The notes beneath the pieces are model-generated. The model ran no database searches, was not told the DNA's origin, and saw only the letters and a program-made list of their open reading frames with translations. Position numbers and translations under genes: made by a program. Positions 26,078 through 35,647 of a stretch of 64,000 nt of DNA are shown here, one piece after another. This DNA is from Candidatus Gastranaerophilales bacterium (GTDB lineage: Bacteria; Cyanobacteriota; Vampirovibrionia; Gastranaerophilales; Gastranaerophilaceae): contig CALUZA010000027.1 in assembly GCA_944325185.1 (NCBI GenBank), positions 41,543 to 105,542 on the forward strand. Direction: 5' to 3'. Every line of letters starts with the position of its first letter. The first letter of the stretch is position 1.

Positions 26078-28034
26078 ATGTCCTAAATGCGGCTTTGAGT
26101 ATGGCGAATTTGATTTATTTTGTGCACGATGCGGAAGCAAATTAAGTCAAGAGAATAATGTTGAACCGGATAACAATTTGGAAGATAAAAAATCATCTTC
26201 TGATTTTAAATTGTTTTTTAAAGAAAGAAAAAAAACAGAGTTTTTTGACTCAAGCAAGGTTAATTTTTTTGATTCCGTTGCTTTTAATCTTGTAATTTGT
26301 ATGATTGTGGCTTTTATTATTCTGGTTGGGGTTATGTATTTTGCCATAAACAAACATACAAATTATAAAAATGAACTTTATTATAAAAATTTAATGATGA
26401 ATCCTGCTAACATACCTGAATTAAAAGAACCTTCAAACTATAAAGATTTAACTTTAAATTTAAAGGATGTTCAAAATTTTTTATTGATATATTTAAAATA
26501 TTCGAATGATTCTATTGAAAAAAAGGAAAGAATTTTTGTTTCATATTTAGATGAGATGGATAAACTTTCTCATATTACTAATGAAAACATGTTTAATGAT
26601 GAAAACGATTCTTGTTATAACATAAAAACTTCTTCAAGGGCAAAGTCTTGTGCTTTAAGATTGAATAAAGAATTAAAAGATGTCGGAATTTTAGCTTATT
26701 CGAATTATAATACAATTTATTTGTATCCTAATAATGTATTTATAAAAAATAAATACTCAAAATATTTGTCATCTTCTTTAAAAGAGTATATTAATTTGCT
26801 TTCAAAATATAATACTCCAACTGGATTTGGTTTAGATTTATATATTAAACCTAAAAGACTTGCTGATAAGATATATGATTTTGAAAAATTATTTAACTCT
26901 ACTCAGGATTCTTTTGTAAAAGAACAAACGGAAAAAATCTTATATAACGATTTTAGAAAGTTTATCTTTACTCCATCAATTTATGCGACAACTACTCAGG
27001 AAATGAAAAAAGAGTTTAAAAAAGCTTATAATTATTACATAAAAACAAAGAAAGACTCGGCTTTGCGCCCCGTTATAATGAGTTATATGGATAAAAAACG
27101 TTCTTATAGCGAAGAAAACTTTGCAAAAGATTATCCTTATAAATTTTTTGAGGAGTCTTTTGATGAAAATGTTGAAAATAATACTTTTTCGGATATTTTT
27201 GCTCAATTAAGAAAGAATTTATTTAGCAAAAATACCGAATACAAGTTTTCATATACATATCGAATAAATGGTCGAATTTGGGAAAAGTATAACCCTCAAG
27301 TTAAGCTTGATTCATTGGAATTTATAATAACCGAACCTGATGAGAATAAAACCGTACTAATTTATAATAATACTTTTTCTTTAGTGCAAGAATTAAATAT
27401 TTCAAAATATGGCCAACTCTTCTTGGTGAATAAAAATTTATATGTATTCAATAGAGATAAGCTTTCTATATCAAGGTTTGTATATAACGGCAGACAATTT
27501 AGTTTACAAAATCTTTCGGCGCAAGATGTTACATCTGTTTTTCCGGGGATTGAGGTTATAAATATAGACTCATATTCTAATTACAATATATATTTAAAGA
27601 AAGACAATCAAAGCGCTACTTATATAATACTTTCAAGATATTCTCAAGGTTATGACCAATATAAATTAAGTGCGCTCAGGGGTTCAATTTCTGAAATGAT
27701 TTTACCTAATATGTTTACTGTAAATACATACGATGATGTATTGGTTGCTTTCCATGGTAAAAATGTAAATCCTGAGGAAACTTCAGAGTCTGCTCCTACA
27801 TATAAATTTGTCATAAGAACAAGAGATAGAGATAGCGAATCAAAACAAAACGAGTCTGATTTTGCAGTCTATGATAAGAAAACTGCCGAAGAAGAAGCAG
27901 GTACAATGCAAAAACATACCCCTCAAATTATGCCTAAAATTCCTTCAAATCAAAATAGTGAAGTTGAAATAAATGAAGATGTATTGCTTGCTCCGCCGTC
28001 ACAAAATATTGAACCACCAAGCGATAATGATTAA
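26067..28034 (+). CDS. Zinc-ribbon single-pass membrane protein, unknown function
   Basis: The 655-aa protein begins with a CPKC...CARC zinc ribbon (residues 5-24). A disordered linker follows, then one membrane helix (about 71-94, FNLVICMIVAFIILVGVMYF). A large, mostly helical extracytoplasmic region comes next (about 95-450), then a beta-rich segment with repeated aromatic strands and a Pro/Glu-rich tail (PPSQNIEPPSDND). Zinc-ribbon/TM architecture is common in uncharacterised envelope proteins. No enzyme motif seen. The gene overlaps the FAD protein, so they are coexpressed. Confidence 0.7.
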   Translation: MKNKCPKCGFEYGEFDLFCARCGSKLSQENNVEPDNNLEDKKSSSDFKLFFKERKKTEFFDSSKVNFFDSVAFNLVICMIVAFIILVGVMYFAINKHTNYKNELYYKNLMMNPANIPELKEPSNYKDLTLNLKDVQNFLLIYLKYSNDSIEKKERIFVSYLDEMDKLSHITNENMFNDENDSCYNIKTSSRAKSCALRLNKELKDVGILAYSNYNTIYLYPNNVFIKNKYSKYLSSSLKEYINLLSKYNTPTGFGLDLYIKPKRLADKIYDFEKLFNSTQDSFVKEQTEKILYNDFRKFIFTPSIYATTTQEMKKEFKKAYNYYIKTKKDSALRPVIMSYMDKKRSYSEENFAKDYPYKFFEESFDENVENNTFSDIFAQLRKNLFSKNTEYKFSYTYRINGRIWEKYNPQVKLDSLEFIITEPDENKTVLIYNNTFSLVQELNISKYGQLFLVNKNLYVFNRDKLSISRFVYNGRQFSLQNLSAQDVTSVFPGIEVINIDSYSNYNIYLKKDNQSATYIILSRYSQGYDQYKLSALRGSISEMILPNMFTVNTYDDVLVAFHGKNVNPEETSESAPTYKFVIRTRDRDSESKQNESDFAVYDKKTAEEEAGTMQKHTPQIMPKIPSNQNSEVEINEDVLLAPPSQNIEPPSDND

Positions 28035-28075
28035 TTTATACAGCTAATATTATGATGTATGTTTTCTAACATAAT

Positions 28076-28110
28076 AAAAAAGGGGCTTTAATTAGCCCCT
28101 TTTTTATTTT
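28076..28110. terminator. Bidirectional terminator between the zinc-ribbon gene and ftsH
   Basis: The stem AGGGGCT/AGCCCCT is extended by A and T runs on both flanks, so it can act for both convergent genes. Confidence 0.9.
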
Positions 28111-28116
28111 AATTAA

Positions 28117-30021
28117 TTATGCTTGGTTTCTTCTTTCTTTGACTTTTTCTATTATTTCATCAAATTCTTCTGCATTAATTGTTTCATGTTCTAACAAAGA
28201 CATTGCAAGTTCATTAAGAATATCTCTGTTTTCCGTTAGAATTTTCTTTGCTAATTCGTATTTTTCGTCAATTATTCTTTTAACTTCAAGATCCAATTCA
28301 TAAGCAATTTGTTCGGAATAATCTTTAGTTTGACCAAAATCACGTCCCATAAATACGTGTTCATGAGGTTCGCCGTAGGTCATATTACCCATTTTTTCGC
28401 TCATACCCCATTGTGCAACCATATTTCTTGCAAGTTTTGTCGCCCTTTGCATATCGTTTGAAGCGCCTGTTGATATATTATCCCCATATACAAGCTCTTC
28501 TGCAACACGTCCACCAAGCAAATCTGTTATATGAGCCAACAATTTGCGTTTTGTTTGATGCTTTGAATCGTCTTTTGGGGTATACCAAGTAAGCCCCAGA
28601 GCTCTGCCTCTTGGTATAATGGATATTTTTTGAACCTCTTCGCAATCTTCAAGCATTTTTAATATGACCGCATGTCCTGCTTCATGATAGCTTGTTCTTT
28701 CTTTATCTTCTTGAGTTAATACGGTTGATTTCTTTTCAATGCCTGCAATAACTCTGTCTATAGATTTGTCTATATCTTTCATTGTTATGTTTTCGCCATT
28801 GTTTCTTGCTGCAAGAAGAGCTGCTTCATTTAGAAGATTTTTAAGGTCTGCGCCTGTGAAGCCCGGAACTCTTTTTGCAAGAGCTTTTAAATCTACATCC
28901 CCTGCCAATTTTTTGTTTTTGGCATGTACTTGTAGAATTTCTTCTCTACCTTTAACATCAGGCTCGTTAACGTATATTTGTCTGTCAAATCTTCCTGGTC
29001 TCAAAAGCGCACTGTCTAATATGTCCGGTCTGTTTGTTGCTGCAATAACGATAATGTTTGTATTTTCATCAAATCCATCCATTTCAACAAGCAGTTGATT
29101 AAGTGTTTGTTCACGTTCGTCGTGCCCGCCGCCCATTCCTGCGCCTCTTTGACGTCCTACGGCATCAATTTCATCTATAAAAATCATACAAGGTTGATGT
29201 TTTTTTGCCTGTTCAAATAAATCACGAACTCTGCTTGCGCCAACGCCGACAAACATCTCAACGAAGTCTGAACCTGAAATAGAAAAGAAAGGAACTCCTG
29301 CTTCTCCTGCAACAGCTTTCGCCATAAGAGTCTTACCTGTTCCTGGTGCACCTACTAAAAGTACGCCTTTTGGAATTTTTGCTCCAAGTTTTGTATATTT
29401 TTCACTGTTTTTCAGAAAATCAACTATTTCTTCAAGCTCTTGTCTTTCTTCATCGATTCCTGCTACGTCTTTGAAAGTTATTTTAATTTTATCATCTGCA
29501 AGCATTTTTGCTTTAGATTTTCCAAAATTAAGTGCAGAGGAACCTGTTTGTTGAATTCCTTTTAAAATAAGGATTATCATTATTGCAATGAAAACAATAG
29601 GAATTATAACTGAGCCTATTACGCTCATCCAGGAGCCGTCTTGAGGTTTTGAAATATTTATTTCAACATTCTTTTCTTTTAAAAGATCATATAATTCTTC
29701 GTCGTTATACGGTATTAAAACTTTATATTGTTGTTTTGGAATTTTTTGTTGTATTTTACTGTTTACCGCAAGTGGATTTTCGGGTAATTTTTTAGTATTT
29801 TGTGTTTGTATTGGTGCTTTTTCTTGTTCTTTTGGAATTGCAGTCAATGTATCTTTTGCTATTGTTACGCTTTCAATTTGATTTAATTGAACTTTGTTCA
29901 AGAACTGACTGTAAGATATTTCGCTTGTAGATGTTGCTGGGCCTTCAAAAGCTATTGATAAAAGCGCAATCAAAATAATTGCAACGATTATTATTATGCC
30001 CGTAGATTGATTTTTGTTCAT
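28117..30021 (-). CDS. ftsH: ATP-dependent zinc metalloprotease FtsH
   Basis: The 634-aa membrane protease has two membrane helices (about 8-25 and 135-155) around a periplasmic loop. An AAA domain follows with Walker A GAPGTGKT, Walker B MIFIDEID and [22 protein letters not shown]. The peptidase has HEAGH zinc motif in [12 protein letters not shown]. FtsH degrades misassembled membrane proteins and some short-lived regulators. The periplasmic loop is longer than in E. coli, with a Gln/Pro/Lys-rich linker near 60-100. It is divergent from folK. Confidence 0.97.
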   Translation of the reverse strand: MNKNQSTGIIIIVAIILIALLSIAFEGPATSTSEISYSQFLNKVQLNQIESVTIAKDTLTAIPKEQEKAPIQTQNTKKLPENPLAVNSKIQQKIPKQQYKVLIPYNDEELYDLLKEKNVEINISKPQDGSWMSVIGSVIIPIVFIAIMIILILKGIQQTGSSALNFGKSKAKMLADDKIKITFKDVAGIDEERQELEEIVDFLKNSEKYTKLGAKIPKGVLLVGAPGTGKTLMAKAVAGEAGVPFFSISGSDFVEMFVGVGASRVRDLFEQAKKHQPCMIFIDEIDAVGRQRGAGMGGGHDEREQTLNQLLVEMDGFDENTNIIVIAATNRPDILDSALLRPGRFDRQIYVNEPDVKGREEILQVHAKNKKLAGDVDLKALAKRVPGFTGADLKNLLNEAALLAARNNGENITMKDIDKSIDRVIAGIEKKSTVLTQEDKERTSYHEAGHAVILKMLEDCEEVQKISIIPRGRALGLTWYTPKDDSKHQTKRKLLAHITDLLGGRVAEELVYGDNISTGASNDMQRATKLARNMVAQWGMSEKMGNMTYGEPHEHVFMGRDFGQTKDYSEQIAYELDLEVKRIIDEKYELAKKILTENRDILNELAMSLLEHETINAEEFDEIIEKVKERRNQA

Positions 30022-30110
30022 AAACTCCTCTTTATAGCTGATATAAACATATTGATATTATATCAAAAGAATTATAAAATGTTAATTATGTTAAAAGGAA
30101 ATAAAAATTA

Positions 30111-30626
30111 ATGGCACGTGTATTTTTGTCCCTTGGTTCAAATATGGGAGATAGGTTAGCTAATATTCAACAGGCGGTTAGTTTGCTTTCTATGACCGGT
30201 AAAGTTAAAATTGTTAAGTCTTCATCTTTTTATGAAACAGAACCTTGGGGTAATAAAGATCAAAATTGGTTTGTAAATGCGGCTGTTGCTATTGATACGG
30301 ATTTAACTCCTATGGAACTTTTAACTTTATGTCAAAGTGTAGAAAGACAATTAGGGCGAGTTAGAATTGACGGCAAAAAGTGGTCCGAAAGAATTGTTGA
30401 TATAGATATATTAATGTACGATAACGAAATTATCTCAATTGAGGACAAATTAATTATTCCCCATGCATATATGCACAAGAGAGCATTTGTTCTTGTTCCA
30501 ATGCTTGAGGTTAAATCAGATTTAATTCATCCTGTTTTGAATAAAACAATTTCTGAATTATATGATGAGCTGGAATATCCGGAGGATGTGTTTTTGTATG
30601 GAACTATCTTGCCCAAACAAGAATAA
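30111..30626 (+). CDS. folK: 2-amino-4-hydroxy-6-hydroxymethyldihydropteridine diphosphokinase
   Basis: The 171-aa protein shows the HPPK pattern: FLSLGSNMGDRLANIQQAV, SSFYETEPWG, NWFVNAAVAIDT, LGRVRIDGKKWSERIVDIDIL (ATP and Mg binding) and PHAYMHKRAFVLVPM. It pyrophosphorylates the pterin precursor before FolP. folP is found separately at 59.6 kb, so folate genes are dispersed. The 3' end overlaps the next (broken) flavoprotein gene by 29 bases in another frame. Confidence 0.95.
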   Translation: MARVFLSLGSNMGDRLANIQQAVSLLSMTGKVKIVKSSSFYETEPWGNKDQNWFVNAAVAIDTDLTPMELLTLCQSVERQLGRVRIDGKKWSERIVDIDILMYDNEIISIEDKLIIPHAYMHKRAFVLVPMLEVKSDLIHPVLNKTISELYDELEYPEDVFLYGTILPKQE

Positions 30627-31719
30627 TATTGGAATTGTAGGCGCTGGGCCGGCCGGAATTTATTGTGCTTTAAGTATACTTAATTTATTTAAACAATATA
30701 ATTTTACAAATTATTCTATAGATATTTTTGATAAAAATGAACCACTTAGAACTATTTTGCCTACTGGTAACGGTCGATGCAATATCACAAATTCGATATC
30801 AGACATAAAAGAGTTTGCATCTAATTATCCTAGAGGCGAAAAGTTCTTATATTCAATTTTTTCCAGATATTTTACATTTGAAACTCTTGATTTTTTTTTT
30901 TTTTTCTGAATAAAAACATACTGTGAGCTTGATGGCAGAATATTTCCGATATCTCAAAGTTCTAAAGATGTTCGAGATAAAATGTTAAAGGCACTATATT
31001 CATACGATAACGTAAGAATAATCAAAAAAAATATTAATTCTAAAGACGATTTAAATAAATATGATAAAGTTGTTATTTCTGCAGGTTCAAGAGGTAGCGA
31101 GAATTTAATTAAAATGTTTAATCATTCACTGGTTAAATTTGAAAAGGCTTTATGTGCTCTCAATGTTTCTAAAAATATTTATCCAAAAGGGGTTAGTGTT
31201 AAATCTGATGATGGGGATTTTGTATTTACAGATAAAGGAATATCGGGGCCGCTTGCTTTTAAAATCTCATCTCTTAATGCTTATTCAAGTTTTCCTTTTG
31301 AATTAAGTATAAAATTATTTGACGAAAATAAGCTTTTTGAACTTGTAAAAAAATACCCCAAAAAAGCTATTGGAACTTTGGTTTCTTTTTTAATTCCAAA
31401 ATCTCTTGCAAAGATTTTAGTAAAAGATTTTTATAAAAATTCATGTGAAATTTCTAAAGAGTGTTTATTTAAGTTATCTTTTTTAAATTTGAAAATAATT
31501 TCCAAGGCACAATTTGGAGAAATAGTAAATGCTGGTGGTGTTGAATTATCTGAACTTGATAAAAATTGTAAATCGCGGATAGTTGATAATTTGTGGTTTT
31601 GTGGTGAGATTTTGAATATCGATGGCTTTTGCGGCGGATTTAATTTGCAGAACTGTTGGTCAAGCAGCTATATTGTTGCAAATGATTTAGTAAGTTCTAT
31701 AATAAGTATAAATAGTTGA
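30598..31719 (+). pseudogene. BaiN/RdsA (HI0933-like) flavoprotein gene, interrupted by an in-frame TGA
   Basis: The reading frame from ATG 30598 (GGAGG 12 bases upstream) encodes NIGIVGAGPAGIYCALSIL, a dinucleotide fold, and LPTGNGRCNITNS, a hallmark of this NAD(P)/FAD oxidoreductase family. It stops at TGA 30907-30909 directly after a T15 tract. The same frame resumes with IKTYCELDGRIFPISQ and runs through GGVELSELD and GGFNLQNCWSS to 31719. The expected residue at the TGA is Gly, so a single base change or a homopolymer-related error would explain it. Without the stop the protein would be about 373 aa, near family length. It may be a true pseudogene or an assembly error. Confidence 0.75.
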
Positions 31720-31730
31720 AGAGAGGCTTT

Positions 31731-33038
31731 ATGTTTGATTTAGCTGTAATAGGATTAGGACCTGCAGGACTTGAAGCAGTGGAAGTTGCCTTAAAAAAAG
31801 GCTTAAATGTGGTTGCATTTGAAAAAAATGAACTTGGAGGCACTTGTTTAAATGTCGGTTGTGTGCCGACAAAAGCTTTATTGTATTCATCTAATATGTA
31901 TTCAAAAATTAATAATTTTTCTAAATTAGGCATTGAGGTTGATTGCAATGTTAATTTTTCTTGGCAAAAAATGTTAGATAGAAAAAATGACATAGTATCT
32001 AAATTTAACAAAGTTTTAAATTCGTCTTTGTCGAAAAATATTAGCTTAATTAAAGGTGAAGCAGAAATATGGTTGGATGATGATGAGTTAATTATTACTT
32101 GCAATGATAATTTATATAAGGCAAAAAATATCCTAATTGCAACGGGTTCAAGCCCTATAGAGCTTTTTGGTCTTGAGTTTGATAAAAAATTTGTCTTGTC
32201 GTCAGACGATTTATTTTCTTTACAGGAACTTCCTAAAAGTATTACCATTGTTGGAAGTGGAGCTATCGGATTAGAGTGGGCGCAGATATTTTCTAATTTG
32301 GATATTGAAGTAAATATTATTGAAAAAGCGCCTGTTGTTGCGCCTTTATTTGATATTGATATTCAAAAAAGAATTGAGCGAATTTTAAAATCTAAAAAAA
32401 TTACAATTTATAAAGACGATTTTATTGTGTCTGCTAACCCTAATGAAATTGTGTTAAATTCAGGAAAGATTATAAAATCAGAAAAAATACTTTGTGCAGT
32501 TGGTAGAAAACCTATATTGCCGTGCGTTAAAGTTTTGGGATGTAGTGAGGAATATAAGATTAAATTAATTGATAATTATCGAACCGATTTTGATAATTTA
32601 TATGTTGCAGGTGATGCGTCTGGTGGCGTTATGTTAGCGCATTGTGCTTCTTGTGAAGCAAAGGATATTATAAACAGCATTGTATCTGGATGCAGTAAAC
32701 CCAAAAAAGAAATTCCTTCCGTTGTGTATTTATCCCCTGAAATTGCAGCTTGCGGTATTAAGGGGCAAGATATTGATGAAACATATACTGTTAAGCAGGT
32801 TTTACTTTCCAGAATTGCTAAAGCATGGTGCGATGATAGTTCAGATGGTTTTATTAAATTAATAATTAAGAATGATGAACTTAAAGGAGCTCATTTGGTT
32901 TGCCCTGATGCATCAACCATGATAACTTTTTTGGCATATTTTATAAATAATAAAGTAAAAATTGATGAAATAGAGGATATGATTTTTCCGCATCCTTCTT
33001 ATTCAGAGTTAATTTTAGAGGCGATTAAAAATGGCTAA
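31731..33038 (+). CDS. lpd: Dihydrolipoyl dehydrogenase
   Basis: The ATG at 31731 follows GAGAGG; a TTG 15 bases earlier is less likely. The 435-aa flavoprotein has LAVIGLGPAGLEA (FAD), the redox disulfide GGTCLNVGCVPTKAL, a second GSGAIGLEWAQIF (NAD) and DNLYVAGDASGGVMLAH. The C-terminal active-site motif is HPSYSE. It reoxidises dihydrolipoyl groups of 2-oxo-acid dehydrogenase or glycine-cleavage complexes. It overlaps lipA by 8 bases, fitting lipoate metabolism, though no complex subunits are in the window. Confidence 0.9.
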   Translation: MFDLAVIGLGPAGLEAVEVALKKGLNVVAFEKNELGGTCLNVGCVPTKALLYSSNMYSKINNFSKLGIEVDCNVNFSWQKMLDRKNDIVSKFNKVLNSSLSKNISLIKGEAEIWLDDDELIITCNDNLYKAKNILIATGSSPIELFGLEFDKKFVLSSDDLFSLQELPKSITIVGSGAIGLEWAQIFSNLDIEVNIIEKAPVVAPLFDIDIQKRIERILKSKKITIYKDDFIVSANPNEIVLNSGKIIKSEKILCAVGRKPILPCVKVLGCSEEYKIKLIDNYRTDFDNLYVAGDASGGVMLAHCASCEAKDIINSIVSGCSKPKKEIPSVVYLSPEIAACGIKGQDIDETYTVKQVLLSRIAKAWCDDSSDGFIKLIIKNDELKGAHLVCPDASTMITFLAYFINNKVKIDEIEDMIFPHPSYSELILEAIKNG

Positions 33039-33900
33039 TATTAAAAGATTACCGGAATATTTAAAAACTCAAATTGCAAGTGTTGATAATAAAGAATATA
33101 AATTTGTGCGTGAAGTTTTAAAGAAAAATCATCTCAACACTGTTTGCGATGGTGCAAGATGCCCTAATAAGTGTGAGTGTTATTCTTCTAAAACTGCTAC
33201 TTTTTTAATTTTGGGCGATACTTGTACCAGAAATTGTGCATTCTGTAATATTTCACAAAAAACTCCTTTGTCTGTTGATTTTGATGAACCTTTTCATGTT
33301 GCACTCGCAGTCAAGGAACTGGGTTTAAAATATTGCGTAATAACCTCCGTTACAAGAGATGATTTAAAAAATAATCATGACTATGGTTCAATTCACTACG
33401 TGAATACTATAAATGAAGTCAGAAAACTTAACAGTGATGTTAAAATTGAAATTTTAACTCCCGATTTCAAGGGTGATAAAATTGCTTTGGATAGGATTGT
33501 AGAAGTTCATCCGGATGTCTTTAATCACAATATAGAAACTATAAAAAGGCTTTATCCGATTGCAAGACAAATGGCAGATTACGATTGTACTTTAGATGTT
33601 TTAAAATATATGAAATCAAGAGGACTTATAACAAAATCAGGGTTTATGCTTGGTTTAGGCGAAAGCATGGATGAAGTTAAGGAGCTGATTTTAGATTTAA
33701 ATTCTGTTGGTTTGGATATAGTTACTGTAGGACAATATATTCAACCTTCCAAAAAGCATCTGGAAGTGTGCAAATACTATTCTCTTGATGAATACCGAGA
33801 AATTGAACAATTCATTAAAGAAAATACAAAAATGTTTCCTGTTGTTTCTCCTCTTGCAAGAAGTTCATATCGAGCGTTTGAAGCTTATAAAGCTATTTAG
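33031..33900 (+). CDS. lipA: Lipoyl synthase
   Basis: The 289-aa radical-SAM enzyme has both clusters: the auxiliary CX4CX5C motif in CDGARCPNKCEC (near residues 36-47) and the SAM cluster CTRNCAFC, plus the sequence VTSVTRDDLKN and the C-terminal RSSYRAFEA (Arg-Ser-Ser-Tyr ligand region). It inserts sulfur at C6 and C8 of octanoyl groups on lipoyl domains. It is coupled to lpd by overlap. Neither lipB nor lplA is nearby, so the octanoyl source is unknown. Confidence 0.96.
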   Translation: MANIKRLPEYLKTQIASVDNKEYKFVREVLKKNHLNTVCDGARCPNKCECYSSKTATFLILGDTCTRNCAFCNISQKTPLSVDFDEPFHVALAVKELGLKYCVITSVTRDDLKNNHDYGSIHYVNTINEVRKLNSDVKIEILTPDFKGDKIALDRIVEVHPDVFNHNIETIKRLYPIARQMADYDCTLDVLKYMKSRGLITKSGFMLGLGESMDEVKELILDLNSVGLDIVTVGQYIQPSKKHLEVCKYYSLDEYREIEQFIKENTKMFPVVSPLARSSYRAFEAYKAI

Positions 33901-34294
33901 TTTCGGTTGATTTTCTGCCTCTTTTTGAGGTTTTTTGTATGTTATTTTCTTGTGTATTGGTATCAATATTTGCAAGCTTTGCGATTTTGTCTATATACTC
34001 TATATAGTTTTTAGGCTTAATTTTATTTTCTTCTAAAATTTTTAGAATAATTTTTACGCCTGATAGATTAAGTGCTAAATTTCTCGTTAAAAATAAAATT
34101 AATTTAGCTTTTTCTAAGTCATCAAGACTGTAATTTCTTCTATTCTTATCGGTCCTTTGCGGCGATAAGATTCCTTCCTTGTCATAAATTCTAAGCGTTC
34201 TTTGATGGACATTTAAAGCCTGCGCCACGGAACTTATTGGAAGTATCGCAAGCGTTGTGTCTATAGATTTATTTTTATTTTTTTCTTTATTCAT
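33893..34294 (-). CDS. MerR-family regulator, HspR-like
   Basis: The 133-aa protein has a winged helix of the MerR type: ISSVAQALNVHQRTLRIYDKEG, then LSPQRTDKNRRNYSLDDLEKAKLI. The HspR-like features are HxRTLRIYxxxG, the RT-x-x-x-RRYS-like stretch, and NLSGVKIILKIL. HspR represses dnaK-operon or clpB-type genes at HAIR elements in actinobacteria and others. The C-terminus is basic and Lys/Arg/Thr-rich. It is convergent with lipA (8-base overlap). A dnaJ gene end is at the start of this window but 33 kb away. Confidence 0.75.
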   Translation of the reverse strand: MNKEKNKNKSIDTTLAILPISSVAQALNVHQRTLRIYDKEGILSPQRTDKNRRNYSLDDLEKAKLILFLTRNLALNLSGVKIILKILEENKIKPKNYIEYIDKIAKLANIDTNTQENNIQKTSKRGRKSTETK

Positions 34295-34339
34295 ATTAAT
34301 TCCTAGAACAGATAAATATTTACAAACTTACAATTAAAA

Positions 34340-35647
34340 TTATATCACTCCATGCATATCATAGCATGTGGCATTAGTAATTTTTACATTTACTATATCG
34401 CCCGGAGTCAAAAATTCATTGCTTTTGATATATACTAATCCATCCACTTCAGGTGCATCTTTATAGCTTCTTGCTATAATTTTGTTGTTTGAATGTAGTT
34501 CTTCTATTATACATGGAATATATTTTCCTGTATATTTTTTATTTATTTTTAGTGAAATATTTTTTTGTAATTCCATTAAAAGTTTTTTTCTTTTGTTTTT
34601 TATGGATTGTTTAACTTGAGGTTTAAGGGAATATGCGTATGTATTTTTCTCTCTGGAATACGTAAAGACTCCTACTTTATCAAATTCCATTTCTTTTACG
34701 AAATTATATAAATCTTCAAATTCTTCATCCGTTTCTTGTGGATAACCTACAATAAAGGTTGTTCTTATTGCGACATTTTTAATGTTTTTTCTAATTTTCT
34801 TGATGAATTTTCTATAGTCTATTGCAGGACGCCTCATTCTTTTGAGTACTTCAATATTTGAGTGTTGTAGTGGAATATCTATATATTTAACAACCTTATC
34901 CAGATCGTTAATTGTTTTCATAAGATCTTCGTCAAAATTGGTAGGATAAGCATACATTATTCTTATCCAATTTAAATTTTCGATTTTGTTTAATTCTTTT
35001 AAAAGGGTGCTTAGCATGGGTTTTTTGTATAAATCTAAGCCATAGCTTGTAGTATCTTGAGCAATTAGAATTATTTCACTAACCCCTTTGTTTGCAAGTT
35101 CTTTTGCTTCATTAACTATATCTTCAATTTTTCTGGACTTATACTTTCCTCTTAAATTTGGAATTACGCAATACCCGCAGTTATAATAACATCCTTCTGC
35201 AATTTTAATGTAACTTGAAGCTCCAACAGTAATTTGTTCTCTTTTTATGTCTTCTCTGTAGTTGTAGTTTGGAGTTTCTGATATTTTTGAATAGTTTTCA
35301 TTTTCAATGGCTTCGATTATTTTATCGTAATCGCAAGTGCCTATATAATTTTTAACCTCGGGTAAAAGTTCTTGTAATTCTTCTTTGTGTTTTTGAACCA
35401 GGCATCCTGTAAGAATAATCCTTTTCCCTTTTTGAATCATATCAAGAATTGCTCTGACACTTTCTTTTTCTGCGTCATATATAAATGAACAAGTGTTGAT
35501 GATTACTGTTTTAATATTTTCATCATCAGGATTTAGGCTGTATTTATATCCGTTTTTGACCAATAATCCAAGCATAAGCTCCATGTCAATCAAATTTTTT
35601 GCACAGCCAAATTGTAATATTCCTATTGTTTCTTTATTTTTCATCAT
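34340..35647 (-). CDS. rimO: Ribosomal protein S12 methylthiotransferase RimO
   Basis: The 435-aa protein has the N-terminal UPF0004 domain with LQFGCAKNLIDMELML, the radical-SAM cluster in GCYYNCGYCVIPNLRG, VGYPQETDEEFEDL and a C-terminal TRAM domain (IARSYKDAPEVDGLVYI). RimO adds a methylthio group to Asp88 of uS12. GCAKNLID and the S12-type PLRG-like context fit RimO rather than MiaB. It overlaps the membrane-protein gene by 14 bases, with two possible ATG starts in tandem. Confidence 0.9.
   Translation of the reverse strand: MMKNKETIGILQFGCAKNLIDMELMLGLLVKNGYKYSLNPDDENIKTVIINTCSFIYDAEKESVRAILDMIQKGKRIILTGCLVQKHKEELQELLPEVKNYIGTCDYDKIIEAIENENYSKISETPNYNYREDIKREQITVGASSYIKIAEGCYYNCGYCVIPNLRGKYKSRKIEDIVNEAKELANKGVSEIILIAQDTTSYGLDLYKKPMLSTLLKELNKIENLNWIRIMYAYPTNFDEDLMKTINDLDKVVKYIDIPLQHSNIEVLKRMRRPAIDYRKFIKKIRKNIKNVAIRTTFIVGYPQETDEEFEDLYNFVKEMEFDKVGVFTYSREKNTYAYSLKPQVKQSIKNKRKKLLMELQKNISLKINKKYTGKYIPCIIEELHSNNKIIARSYKDAPEVDGLVYIKSNEFLTPGDIVNVKITNATCYDMHGVI

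Noticed and set aside
30891..30905. T15 tract as a phase-variation switch
   Set aside because: Adding or removing one T gives other frames that meet stop codons within about 25 bases, so length changes alone would not turn the gene on.
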